NCBI GenBank assembly: GCA_003290165.1
Contig: QNQO01000641.1
Location: forward strand, 434,001-498,000
Direction: 5' to 3'
Length of the DNA stretch: 64,000 nt
Source: Berberis thunbergii
Taxonomy: Eukaryota; Streptophyta; Magnoliopsida; Ranunculales; Berberidaceae
The number at the start of each line of letters is the position of its first letter. Position 1 is the first letter of the stretch. Below the pieces are notes generated by a model that saw nothing but the letters and a program-made list of their open reading frames with translations, did not search any database and was not told the DNA's origin. Both the position numbers and the translations under genes were made by a program. Shown here in pieces: positions 24,601 through 35,319 of this stretch.

Positions 24601-27600
24601 AAGAACAGAAAGCATTATCATACCTCCAACTGTAAGCTACAACTAGGAGAACCTTGTGTTCCAAATCTTGAGTCCAATGTATGTCCTACACAAAATTACT
24701 GAAACAATAAATTAACTAATTACTTTAAATATCAACGTATGTCATACATGAAATACTGAAACAGTAAATTAGTTAGCTAATTAACCAATTTAAAAAAAAT
24801 TTAATAATAATAATAATAATTAAAAAAAAAGGATCAAAGCACAAAACTATTGATGTGTACAACATGCAAAAGTTTGTTTGTGTATCAATATTTAGTTAAG
24901 GGCTCTCTCTGACTCTTCACTTTTACATCTTTCACTTGTTCTCTCCAATAATGTCCATTGGGTTCCCATAAAAGGCTTGTCTTGTCTGCTATATTTCAAG
25001 TGCAACCCTGACGTGAATAGCACAATTTGGTTCACTACACATGACTCAAAATATTAATTAAAAAAATCCACACAATTCACAGCTCAAATAGCAAGTCTAT
25101 CAAATACTTGGATTCCCAATATGAATTGTGAATCATACAATTGTGAGAACACATGCATACAAGTAATGCATTCTTGTAAAGCAAAATTTTGGAATCTAGG
25201 ACACAACAAGTACGTTATATAGCCTCACATTATGTAGGTATCCTGGTGTAATATTGTATCTAATATGATAAGTTCATAATAATGAATTATTGAGGTAGCT
25301 TATATATATATATATAATTCCATTGCACCAATCAGTGATTAATCCTTTGCTTGCAAAGCCTCGAGGTAGCAAAGGATCAAAGATCAAGAGAGTCTCGATG
25401 CAAGACAGCAAAAGTAAGACCACTAAAGTGCTACATTGTCTTCAATGTTGTCAGTGGCGAGGAGGGGCATGGGGCGTCAAGGTCCGCCTCTAAGCCTTGG
25501 CGAGGAGAGGCGCTGCTACGGCGGAGCTTTTTATAGGGTAGAGATTGTAGTGTAATACGCTCCACCTTAACTAGTGTATGGCTCTACGGCACTCTAAGGC
25601 TAAGGCGAGGCACTTTAGATTAAAAATAGAGCCTTGGGAACCGCGGCGGAGTCCCCCAACAACATAGCTACAGTGAAGAAAAACTAACAGCATCCAGCCT
25701 AAACACAACACTGAACCCTACGAGCACAACCAACAGGCACCAACCACACCATAATACTAAGGCTTATGAACCTTGCCAATCTTGATCTTGTCACGTCACT
25801 CCAACTCGTCAGCGCTTGAATTATCTTGGTTGGCTGCTCCCGCGAAGAACTGAAGGATCAATTCTACAGTTCTACTTCTTCATAATTGGACCACAACGAG
25901 GCCAACTCCCATGAGGCACAGCCTTCCGCTCACACCTTCTTGATGTAATTGTCAAAGTTTGCTATCACATTGATTTTCTTGCTATAAAAGTTAAAGTTAA
26001 TCACAGTGTTATTTTCCCCACTAGATCCACCTTTTTCTTCACATATAATACAATACAATACCCACCCTGTTTTCTGATAAGAAAAAAAAGTTGACCACAC
26101 ATAAGCAAGCTTTTTCCACCATTCTCACAGTTTCGTCTAGGAAGAGGACATGGGAGAGAGCTAAAAAAATTGAGAAGTCGCACCAGAAAAGACAGCACGC
26201 TTGGCCCCTCGTGCTGACCAAGAATGGGGTTGTCCATCCCAATATTACATCCCAACAGCCCAATAGAGGACTGCGCTGTTGGGTTGCATCCCATAGATGG
26301 ATCATTGTCCAGATCCAGGTGAGCAGGCCCTATTTCATTAGGAGACTGATCTCTAGTACAAAATTTTCCAGGGATCCCTCAAAATCACTAGAATCAGCCC
26401 TCTCATCCTGACCTTCCAATAACTGCTCCTAAGTATTATCCTTGCCTGCCTTGGCTAGCACAACCAGCCCACCACAACTGGTTTCTTTCTCCACAGCCAC
26501 ATCAACCTTCTTCGGGATTCCCATCCCTAAACTTCGTTACTGACATTACCATAGACAATTTAGGAAAGAGGGGGTTGATAATCAGTAATCAATTGATACC
26601 ACCTAAACAACACTAGGACAGCAATAGTTGCATTTTCTCCCTCTGCCCTCTTACCGTCCAAAATCGGTCTCTTTTAAATAGTGGTAGAGCTCTCCTCTCT
26701 TCCACAAGGGGCATGGTATGAGCAATGGCTGAATAGGACATTATCATATATAGGAAATTGGTTGTGCGAAAGAATTGTTCTTGCTATTATATTTGTAATG
26801 TCGAAAGAGTCCAACTTGAGAATTTTTGAAAAAAAAAACCCTCAACTAATCCATTTTAATACCACTCTTGTTCGTGGTGTCTGATAGAACCCCAGTTTGG
26901 TGTAGGCAACAGCACAACCAGGGAAATGCAATGAGCCAACAAGGGCCAGACCAGCAAGGATTAGCTAGAGGATGGAACCATCTAACAACCCGGGGAAGGA
27001 TTAGCAAGCAAGTGGTTATTCTGTTACGTATGTGTTTTTGTTGTTCTATCAAGAAGAGTGATCTGTTTACTCAAGTCAAATTGGTTCAGAATGTCGTTAT
27101 CAAGTTGTTGTTGCTCTGTCAACAACTGTGTTGCAGGTGGCATTTGGTCAAGTTGTCATTTGATGTGACATTCATTGTTGCTTTGAATGATGGAATCACA
27201 CATTGTATAAATAGATATAGGAAATACAATTGAGGAGGGGTTGAATTCTGATAAACTAAGCTATTGCTCTGTCTGAGGAGAGACAGGCCTCTTGAAAGCC
27301 TAAACATCTTGTAGAGACTATCTTTTTCTGTCAATAGCAAGTTTTCCAATTATGTTTCTCTCATTTCTTGTTGTCTGGAATTATTCCATCTATTATCCTT
27401 GTTGTTTGAGAACAACAAATCATATCAGTGTGCACATAAATAAATAAAACCTAGACTTTACCAGCTTACTCAGTTAGCAACTTAAGTCAAATGAAGCATA
27501 AAGAACACTGAGCTTTCTAAAAGTGTGTCTTAGGATCGGAAGCTTACCAGGTTGCCTTTGCCCTTGTGACTCCCCAATCCAAGCACTACATTCCGGTGCA

Positions 27601-29865
27601 CATTGAGGTGTCCTGCCGTGAAAAACTTCCGAGGAAATATTCTCCAAGCAATTTGCCTTCCACAAAAAAACAAAAAATAAAAAATAAATATTTAGCCTTC
27701 CTGGCAAACATAATAATCGACCACAAGCTTTTACCATATCGAACATAGAATAATCACATCACTGATCCGAATAAAAGGAGCTCTTGGAAGGCAAACAGCC
27801 TAAGAAGCCATCACTCAACAGCGTGGAGGAGACTTGAAATCCTTGATAGCAAATAAAATTTCTATTTCTCAGCCATGCCAAGGTTGTGTTTGGAACACCT
27901 TATTTCAAAGGGAGTTTTGGCTAATTTTGCTATTAAAATAAACACATGCACATTTTTTAAATGATTGACCTGCCCGTAAAACAGCTTTGGAAGGCTTAAA
28001 AAATCACTTAAACTAAACCATATATCACACAAATTGCAGGAAACCCACATCATGATCTCGTTTAGTCATTTTCTATCGTTAATTTTCTCTCATATTGCAG
28101 ATTATACCACCCTTTCCATCAGAACAAGTATAATTTTCCAAATTTACCGACATACAAAATGGAGAAAAAGAAACGAGCATACCTCCTTGAAAATATTCTC
28201 TTTCTTGTCTTGGCATAATTTATCCAGAAAATTAGCAATCTGTGTATCCAAAAGAAAGGAATTATTAATCATTGTAACTGTCACAAAGGATTAACCAAAA
28301 CTAAATTGAATCAGCAACATTATATCAGCAATAATAAACAAAAATGGCCTATGGATCATTTACAACATCCAATCATAAGCTAATCACTACCTCGTAGGTT
28401 CGCAGATTGGATGTAGATGGTGCTTCCACCAACTTGGGATTCGTTTGTAATCAAGTTTGAATTGCAATGGAATTTTAAATTTACACACACATACAAAAAT
28501 TAAATGAGTAAAATTTCTGGTGACGTGTGTCTACAACCCCGCAAATGCATATATCAAGGCTTAAGAATATCAAAGGCTTATAACAAAAAATTTTAAGTTA
28601 CAGGACGCTTAAAACACCTATGTCAAAGCTCAAGATATACCAAGTGCCCTGCATTGAGGTGAGATATACAAGGGTTGTGCACCTTAATGTCTTTTGTATG
28701 CTTCAAATCTAAGGCATACAGGCTTACACCTCAGTTGCATACACTTTGAAGTTTTCTTAATTGTTTCGGTTACAAGATATTATCTACTTTAACAAGTTCA
28801 ATAAAAATGCAAAATTTAGATATTAAATAGTTTCAAAGAAAAGAAATATAAAACAACAAATAAAATAACAAAAATGCCATAAAACTGCCGTCCACTGGAT
28901 TTGTGGACTTCCTTTTAACTATAAGATAGTTTCTATTGTCTAATTCATCTTACCTTCATCTTCAGAAACTCATTTTCAGTCTGAAGTGACATTAACTTCT
29001 GCAGAAAGGGTGAAACCCACAGCTAATCAAAATCTAAACAAATGGGAAAGTGGGTGCACTGCACAACAACTAAAAAATTTCATGATACAAGATTGAACCT
29101 TTTGCTGCTCTCCATCAGTAACAAGCATCCTCGATATATAAAGCTTTATGATATCTTTCATCACACATTTCTTACCGCATTGTGGACACTGCAACCCGAA
29201 AACGTAAACTTAACTACAATTCAAATGAGTAGACCTTATTGACTGAGAATTTACATAATTTAATAATATTAACACTACCTTGGCATTACGTTTATTTTGT
29301 TCAATCCATCTCTGTATGCAAGAGAACCCATAAACATGCCCACAAGGTAAACAACTGCAACCCTCAAATACCAAAAAATCAATATCAAATAAACCCTAAC
29401 TTATCAAAAACCCTAAATTAGAGTCGTAAAAAGATACGAACTTTACTACCTAATTTGATGAACCCCTTCAGATGACCAAGCTTCCATACAAATTGGGCAA
29501 CAACCATCATCGCTCTCGCTCTCATTTCTATTCGACGAAGATGAGGACTCGCCACCACCACCTCCTTCTCTTATTCGATCGTCTCCTCCTTCTTCATCAA
29601 CAATTTCAACTACATTACCGGAAGAAATGCGAGTTTCTGGTTGTTGATTGTGTTCTTCGAAGACAATGCGACGTGCAGGGTTCGCCGAAGCCCTAATTGT
29701 TCGTCTAAATCGCGGCGGCCCAACGTGCTCTTCTTCTTCTTCGCCTGAATCCATCTCTTCTTCGTCAGTTTCTTCTTCTTCGCCTGAATCCGTCTCTTCT
29801 TCTGTTTCTTCTTCGCCTGAATCCTCGACTTCGTTTGGCTCGTGATGAACGACGTTCAATGGCAT
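14849..29865 (-). CDS. RFWD3: RFWD3-type E3 ubiquitin ligase (RING, coiled coil, WD40)
   Basis: Thirteen exons in transcript order: 29450-29865, 29279-29354, 29099-29188, 28954-28998, 28183-28239, 27548-27656, 24624-24685, 21283-21393, 21038-21177, 20879-20918, 16732-16794, 16425-16618, 14849-15326. All have GT-AG borders and compatible phases, giving 1881 nt, 626 aa. The N terminus is very acidic (glutamate runs with SGEEE repeats). A C3HC4 RING follows at about 122-174 (CCPICMEAW, CLPCGHVYGFSC, CPQCGKKC), then a predicted coiled coil (LMSLQTENEFLKMK onward) and a WD40 region from about 270 (ILILARRLPGMGGDYVLTK, GLQNGALLVFDMRQTARP, SAIISIDNCNPLFAYGD). Human RFWD3 ubiquitinates RPA and RAD51 in DNA-damage repair; plant function is inferred. 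Introns of up to 4 kb hold nested hAT elements and tandem repeats. The frame is intact. Confidence 0.9.
16903..19068. mobile_element. Non-autonomous hAT element in RFWD3 intron 10
   Basis: Left terminus 'cattgtagttaagg' and right terminus, read inward, 'cagtgtcgttaaggcagtcg' form a TIR. Flanks gggcagtg (16895-16902) and gagcagtg (19069-19076) are an 8-bp target duplication with one mismatch, typical of hAT. Subterminal DNA is rich in 'gcctgaggcg'-like words. A second hAT element is nested inside (17793-18838). A minus-strand poly-pyrimidine block (17515-17700) makes spurious serine/phenylalanine-rich frames. Confidence 0.8.
17793..18838. mobile_element. Nested non-autonomous hAT element, 1046 bp, with a gene-like interior
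   Basis: The element starts 'taggggtgg' and ends with its inverse 'ccaccccta' form. It is flanked by a perfect 8-bp duplication ctcttaac (17785-17792 and 18839-18846). Subterminal sequence has repeats of the 'gaccgggacc'/'aaccggt' kind. The centre, about 18160-18650, is GC-richer and holds a 162-codon open frame with one hydrophobic segment (YSSFFTAAIFLLYSSSW), which may be a captured host gene fragment. The same family occurs at 51269-52509 and 53148-54644. Confidence 0.88.
19100..19590. repeat. Tandem duplication, two copies of about 238 bp
   Basis: 'gaagtgtgcatggta' begins copies at 19100 and 19338. Both contain 'gttcgtctgacgacaacc' and 'ctgcacaaaaacacaaccac'. The copies differ at scattered bases and a dinucleotide expansion. 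It lies in RFWD3 intron 10. Confidence 0.9.
19861..20209. repeat. Tandem duplication, two copies of about 173 bp
   Basis: 'taattacaatcacaataaaa' begins copies at 19861 and 20034. The copies are nearly identical through 'gactctacac(a/g)atctcc'. It lies in RFWD3 intron 10 beside the 238-bp duplication, so this intron grew by several local duplications as well as transposition. Confidence 0.92.
21617..21660. repeat. Abutting poly-C and poly-A tracts
   Basis: About 21 C residues are followed directly by about 22 A residues in RFWD3 intron 7. Lengths of such tracts are prone to sequencing and assembly error. Confidence 0.8.
25443..25665. mobile_element. hAT-like remnant with 'aatgttgtcagtggcg' terminus
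   Basis: The GC-rich block starts 'caatgttgtcagtggcgagg' and ends 'cggagtcccccaacaacat', an imperfect inverted terminus. Its interior words (gccttggcgagg, aaggcgaggcac) resemble the element at 16903-19068. No matching target duplication was found, so boundaries are approximate. It is in RFWD3 intron 6. Confidence 0.45.
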
Positions 29866-29870
29866 TGTTG

Positions 29871-29890
29871 CAGAGAGAGAGAGAGAGAGT
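29871..29890 (-). promoter_or_regulatory. CT-repeat (Y-patch-like) in the RFWD3 leader
   Basis: On the minus strand a run of CT dinucleotides lies just upstream of the RFWD3 ATG (29863-29865), with a second one at about 29920-29930. Such pyrimidine tracts are common in plant core promoters and 5' UTRs. No clear TATA box was seen. Confidence 0.4.
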
Positions 29891-30004
29891 TTTTTAGAGT
29901 AAAGTGACGAAGAAAGTGAAGAGAGAGAGAGACTAAATTCGCTTCCTTCTATTTTAAGAAAAAAATTAACTTAAAAACATAGTAACGTTTTTACCAATTT
30001 AAGC

Positions 30005-30545
30005 CCTCGATTGAGACCAATTCTCAAGTTCATCAAAATAAACAAGTTATGAGCCTTGCAATGACCATTTTTCTGCAGTACTATGAGTTATCTAATAAAC
30101 ACAACTTTAATCACTTGAAAATATTTTGAAATTAGCAAGTTATGATTATTTTACTAAAGTCACGCAAATCCGTCTCGCAATGAAAATGAAATCGTGTCTA
30201 ACTTTCGACCAACTTATATGCTCGATTAAGACCAATTCTCAAGTTGATCAAAACACAAAAAATTGTAGTTTTCTGAGTTATATAATAAACACAACTTGAA
30301 TTACTTGAAAATGTTTTGAAATTAGCAAATTATGAGCATTTTACTAAAGTCGCGTAAATTTGTCTCGCAATAAAAATGGGATAGTGTTCATGACTTTCGA
30401 CCAACTTATGTGCTCGATCAAAACCGATTTTCATGTTAATCAAACACAAAAGTTGTAGTACTTTGAGTTATCTAATGAACACAACTTGAATCACTTGAAA
30501 ATATTTTGAAATAAGTAAGTTATGATCATTTTACTAAAGTCGCAC
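30005..30545. repeat. Tandem satellite-like repeat, about 190-bp unit, three copies
   Basis: 'cacttgaaaatattttgaaa'-type sequence recurs at 30112, 30302 and 30492 together with 'caacttatgtgctcgat' and 'ttttactaaagtcgc'. Units are diverged more than the other tandem repeats here. The array lies about 140 bp upstream of the RFWD3 start codon, within its presumed promoter. Confidence 0.88.
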
Positions 30546-31303
30546 GCCTGGAACAATGCTCAGGTGAACATTTTTATTTCTATTTTTATTTTTGTGATTT
30601 CTGAAAAAAAATTCTAAAGTTTATTTTGTTTTTGTGATTGAAATTTTTTCTGGAGTTTTCACGGAATTACTTTGTTTTTCTGAAAATTTTTGGGGAGTGC
30701 GATTTAGGGTTCAATTTTGAAAGTGAGGGAATAGATTTTCAAGGGAGAGTGAAAATATTGATTTCAATTTTGCAATAGATTTAAATGTGGTGAGACGTTT
30801 GAATGTGGGAAAGGGATTATATTCAAACGGGGGATGGAGGAATCGCGTTTCGATGTAAATGGGGAGGGGAGAAATATTGGTTTTTTATTTATATAGGAGG
30901 TATGGAAAAGTATGGTGGTGTGGGAAGAAAGTAGGTGGTGTGAAATAGTAGAATGGTGTGAGGAAACACTTATGGTGGTGTGGAGTAGTCGCTTCATTTT
31001 ACAATTTTAGTAATTGAAATATGCAAAGAAAAAAAATGAGAAGAGAATAATAGAGAAATAGAATCAGGAGGCGGGGTGGTGTCGAAGGTAGTGGACAATG
31101 AGAGAATATAAAAGAAATGGAATAGGATCAAAGGAAAAATAAAAAAAAATAAATAAAACAACAACAACAACAAATGAGAAAACAAAAAAAGGAAAAGTGG
31201 TGGCGGGGGTGAGCAAAGTGTTATTGTTTCGTCTAATGTTGTGAAAAAATAAGAGAATGTAGAGAATAAGATAAACAGTGCATAAGAGAAAGCTTATATT
31301 TGT
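30546..31303. other. Intergenic, low-complexity, nothing recognised
   Basis: GT/GA-rich plus strand ('tatggtggtgtgg' words) and A-rich runs near 31140-31190. Minus-strand open frames are low-complexity (serine, phenylalanine and histidine) and not credible. Confidence 0.45.
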
Positions 31304-31855
31304 TAGGGCTGAACAAAAAAATTGAAAAACCGATTAAACCAATCGAACCGATCGGTTCGATTTTAAAATTGGTTTTGGATCAGTTTGGTTTAATACTTTT
31401 TGAAACCGATAGGGTCGGTTCGGTTTTCGGTTTGTAAGTGATTTTAACTGGAAAAAAACGAACCGAACCGATGCCTATGTATATAAAGCAAATTTTATTT
31501 ATATTATTCTTACTTTGAATCTCTCTCTTCCTTTATTTTTTCTCTCTCGTTTTACCCTCTCTCTCACTTAACTCTTTATCGGGTTCCAATGTGATTTCAT
31601 CTAGAAAGTGGAAATGAAAAACCAAACTTTGTTCATTTTCTCTCTTTTGGGTAGTGTAGATGTATGAAGTCTAAACAACAAAAGCTTTAAACCCTTCATC
31701 TTCATCAACCTATCAAGCTCTCTTTCTATTTGCATTTCAACCTTTTTGAATAAGCAAATTGCTAACTAAACGGTGAGTTTTCTCTATTGCTTTACTTTTT
31801 TTTTTTCAGCAAAGCATATCTGCATATTATAATCACAAACTCATTCAAAACCACA

Positions 31856-32031
31856 AACTTGATGAAGACGACTATCTTTTGGTTTTCAATATCAAACTTG
31901 ATGGTGTCATTTGCCCTGATGAGTGGGTCAGGATAGCGGATGGTGCGACCATCGTAGGTGTTCAGGTATGGAATACCTTTCTGGCCGAACTGTACAGACC
32001 TAACCTTGCATAGCTTGAACTTGGACTCCTC
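31856..32031 (-). pseudogene. RPS4: Fragment of a cytosolic ribosomal protein eS4 (RPS4) gene
   Basis: The minus strand reads [18 protein letters not shown], then [18 protein letters not shown], then [18 protein letters not shown]. This is unmistakably the central part of eukaryotic small-subunit protein eS4, about 57 codons without a stop. Homology ends abruptly at both sides, there is no start codon or poly-A tail, and it lies inside hAT-2 in antisense to the transposase. The simplest reading is capture of a host gene fragment by the transposon. Confidence 0.9.
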
Positions 32032-32911
32032 AATTCATCAGGAACAACATCATTTTTCCCGATGGCATTTATCTAAATTTATGTTATAATTGTTCTTCAT
32101 TCTTTTGTTATAGGCTTTTGCTTTCATAGTGAGATCAAGAGGTTCAACTTTGTGAGTAAAACAGGGGATTTACTTGTCTAGTGCTACGCTCAAAATGAAC
32201 AAGGAATAATATCAAGCGCGCAACTCTGCGAATGGTATAACAAACACAATATTGTTACTTGTCCAGTGACTCCAGTCAGCCGAGGCATCCAAACCCAGCT
32301 TTACAATATTGATATTGAGCTTGTTAGGACTCACAGTTATGTCAAAAATGGATTAACCAGTTCTCTTATAATCTACATCTGAGCATAAACTTTTCAATCA
32401 TTGCTACATGAGCATCATCTCCACTATGAAAATAAAGATCTTTCACTGTTACGTTCCAATCGAGCTAATCTATGTCAGAAAAAAGCAAAAAAAATAAAAA
32501 GGTTAATGATAAGAGATGAGTTCAATCATGGCATTTCATGTAGAGCACAAGCAGGAGTGTGCAATTATTTTCTTCATTTTTTTAGCTCTATCACAAAAAT
32601 AAAATAATGGTTAGTTGATAAGCATTGAAAGCAAATATAGTCAGCCACATTTTACCTAATTGTTTTATTCTCTAACATGTATATATTTCTACAATAACCA
32701 AAAAAATAAATATATATATATATATACTTCTTAGCATACTTTTATATTTTTTTTGAAAGGCAAGCATACTTTTATATTACTTTAGCTGATCACGTTTTCA
32801 TTGGGAAACTAATAGTTTTTTTTTTTTTTTTTTTGCATAGTGGACTCCTCATTGACTCCGCCAATCTTCAGTGTCCGTACAGAAAACCACCTAGTCTCTA
32901 TAACTTAGTGT

Positions 32912-33225
32912 ACAAGGTTAGTGCTTATAATTTTATGATTTTAGTGTTGTATGCAGAAAGTAAATGAAATACACCATTTTATCTTTTTTTTTTTTTTTGC
33001 TAGATGGCTTTAACAAACGGTTGTCCAAATGAAGAATATACAAATGATCCCAAGCCTGCCACCGTACAAGGTTAGTGCTTATAATCTTATGATTTTAGTG
33101 TTGTATGCAGAAAGTAAATGAAATACACCATTTTATCCTTTTTTTTTTTTTTTTTTTGCTATATGGCTTTAACAAACGATTGTCCAAATGAAGAAGATAC
33201 AAATGATCCCAAGCCTGCCACCGAA
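32912..33225 (+). repeat. Tandem duplication of a transposase 5' exon, about 154-bp unit
   Basis: 'acaaggttagtgcttataat' begins copies at 32912 and 33066. Each copy has an intron-like part ending in a T-run and then 'atggctttaacaaac', the presumed start of the hAT-2 transposase (MALTN...). The duplication gives two alternative first exons in an already dead gene. Confidence 0.88.
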
Positions 33226-35015
33226 GCAACTAAGGATGACCCACTCCCATCCATTTAAGGTAAAAAACGAAAATCTTCACTTGTTTGGGATAATTTTACA
33301 TTAGTACCTGGTTGTACAAAAGGCGATTATAGGGCAACATGTAAGCAAAATATCTTAGCAAAAATGACTTTAAATGTGCTTCGTGCTTATTAGTTTCAGC
33401 CAGGAAGCTTGTAGAAAAACACTTGCTAGAATGGTGATAGCTGATGAGTTGCATTTTAGGCATGTAGAGGGCGAGGGGTTTAAGTATAATAGTAATATTT
33501 TACAGCCAAGGTTCAAAATACCTTCTCGTATTACAGTTGCTAGGGATTGTCTGCAAATTTTTCTTGAAGGGAAAAAGAAGTTGAAAAATGTTTTGAAAGG
33601 CAAGAGAGTTTGCATGACCACAAGTACTTGGACTTCTATCCAAAATTTAAATTACATGTGCATCGCAGTTCACTTTATTGATAGTGATTGGGTATTACAG
33701 AAAATAATCATAAGTTTTTTCTCTAATACCTAATCATAAAGGTGAAATTATTGGAAAAATGGTGGAGAACTGCATGATAGAATGGGGCGTAGATAGTGTT
33801 TTCACACTAACACTTGATAATGCTAGTTCGAACAGTGGTGCCGTTGACTATTTGAAAATAAAGACAAATCATTGGAAATGGACCATTTCAGGACATGAAC
33901 ACTTATACATGAGATGTTGTGCACATATTTAAAATATTATTGTTTGTGATGGTTTGAAAGACTTGCATGATTCGATTATTAAAGTGTGCAATGCGGTGAG
34001 GTATGTCATATCATCTCCCTTTAGGTTGGCTACATTCAAAAAATGTGTCGAAAATGAAAATATTGCATGTAAAAGTTTATTGTGCCTAGATGTGCCAATT
34101 ATATGGAATTCAACTTATATGATGTTAGATGCAACAAAGAAGTTTCAAAAGACATTTGAGCGTTTAGAGGATCAAGACATGCATTACACTCCTTACTTTG
34201 GAGAGGAGGAAACAGGAGGAAGAAACTTGGGACCACCATCTGATTGTGATTGGAAGGATGCAAGATTGTTTGTGAAGTTTTTTAAGGTCTTCTATAATGC
34301 AACATTGAGCCTTTCGGGATCTTTATATGCCACTTCTAATATCTTTTTTATCAACTTTTTTCTTATCCATAGCAAATTAGCTCAACTTTCTTGTATTTTG
34401 CTTTGAAAATATGTATGATGATTGTGTGGCAAATAACTTAAAGGACAAGGTCCATGGTGCTTTGACTCGTTTGTTTGAGTGGTATGTTAAGCATTACTCA
34501 ACTTCCACTTCTCAATCACAAGATATTGTCACTAGATCAAGAGATATGGAAATTGACGATGATGATGGAGAAAGTGATAGTGTGATGTTGGCTTTTCAAT
34601 ATCAAAAGCATATGGAAAAGAAAGATGGGTTGACGAACAAATCAGACCTTGAAAAGTATTTGAGAGAAAGTGTTGAGGCTTATTGTGGTAAGTTTGATGT
34701 CTTGAATTGGTGGAAGAACAACTCAGCTAGGTATCAAATCCTTTTTCGTCGTGGCAAAAGATGTCTTGGCTATTCCTGTATCTTTAGTTGCTTCCGAGTT
34801 TGCCTTTAGCACGGAGGGTCGTGTGCTTGATCCATTACATAGTTATTTGCCCTTATTTGTGCTCACGATTGGTTTCGTTCTCCATCAATCTCAATCAATA
34901 TTCGTGAGTCAATGGATGAGTTGGAAGCATATGATAGTATCGATGCAAGTGTTTCTAATGCAGATTTTTGGACTTTTGTTGAAGCTAACAATTGGATATA
35001 TACATTGCTTCTGTT
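33163..35015 (+). pseudogene. hAT transposase pseudogene of hAT-2
   Basis: Starts MALTNDCPNEEDTND. A BED-like region SSLVWDNFTLVPGCTKGDYR follows after a stop, but the zinc-finger cysteine/histidine part is missing, so an internal deletion is likely. Conserved core blocks follow in separate frames: SQEACRKTLARMVIADE, GKRVCMTTSTWTSIQN, MRCCAHI (then a stop) and WNSTYMMLDATKKF. The hATC domain is split by a frameshift near 34745 between FDVLNWWKNNSARY and VASEFAFSTEGRVLDP. The gene is a RICESLEEPER/DAYSLEEPER-like hAT transposase relative but clearly dead. Confidence 0.92.
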
Positions 35016-35153
35016 AACTTCCCATTATGAGATTACAATTGGCTTGTGAAATCTCATTGGATCAATCTAATGTTCATATTTTACACTGTCTCTACTTTGC
35101 TTTGTTTTTAATTTAAATTTGATGGGATACATGGCTTTTGAATGCTATTTTGA

Positions 35154-35319
35154 ATTTTTTTTTGGGAAGTGAGCTGGATTTTTATAGGATCTCATAACCT
35201 ATCAACAAGGTGCGACTTACAGGTCAACACCATAAAAAAGTAACTATGCCGCCGACGGGTCTCGAACCTAGGACGTGGGGATAAACCCACACAACTATAA
35301 CCACTTGACCATAACGCCA
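35154..35319 (-). mobile_element. tRNA-derived SINE inserted in hAT-2
   Basis: On the minus strand the head is tRNA-like with A box TGGTCAAGTGG and B box GGTTCGAGACC at normal Pol III spacing. An unrelated body follows, ending in an A-run (T-run at about 35155-35164 on the plus strand). Flanks ttgaatgctattttga (35138-35153) and ttgaatgatattttga (35320-35335) are a 16-bp target duplication with one mismatch, typical of LINE-mobilised SINEs. Confidence 0.85.

Noticed and set aside
26870..27430. Possible solo LTR with 'gtataaatagatat' TATA-like sequence in RFWD3 intron 6
   Set aside because: It has promoter-like and U5-like character, but I could not find TG...CA ends with a 5-bp target duplication.
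29472..29845. Plus-strand serine-rich frames opposite RFWD3 exon 1
   Set aside because: They are shadows of the acidic glutamate-rich coding region on the minus strand.
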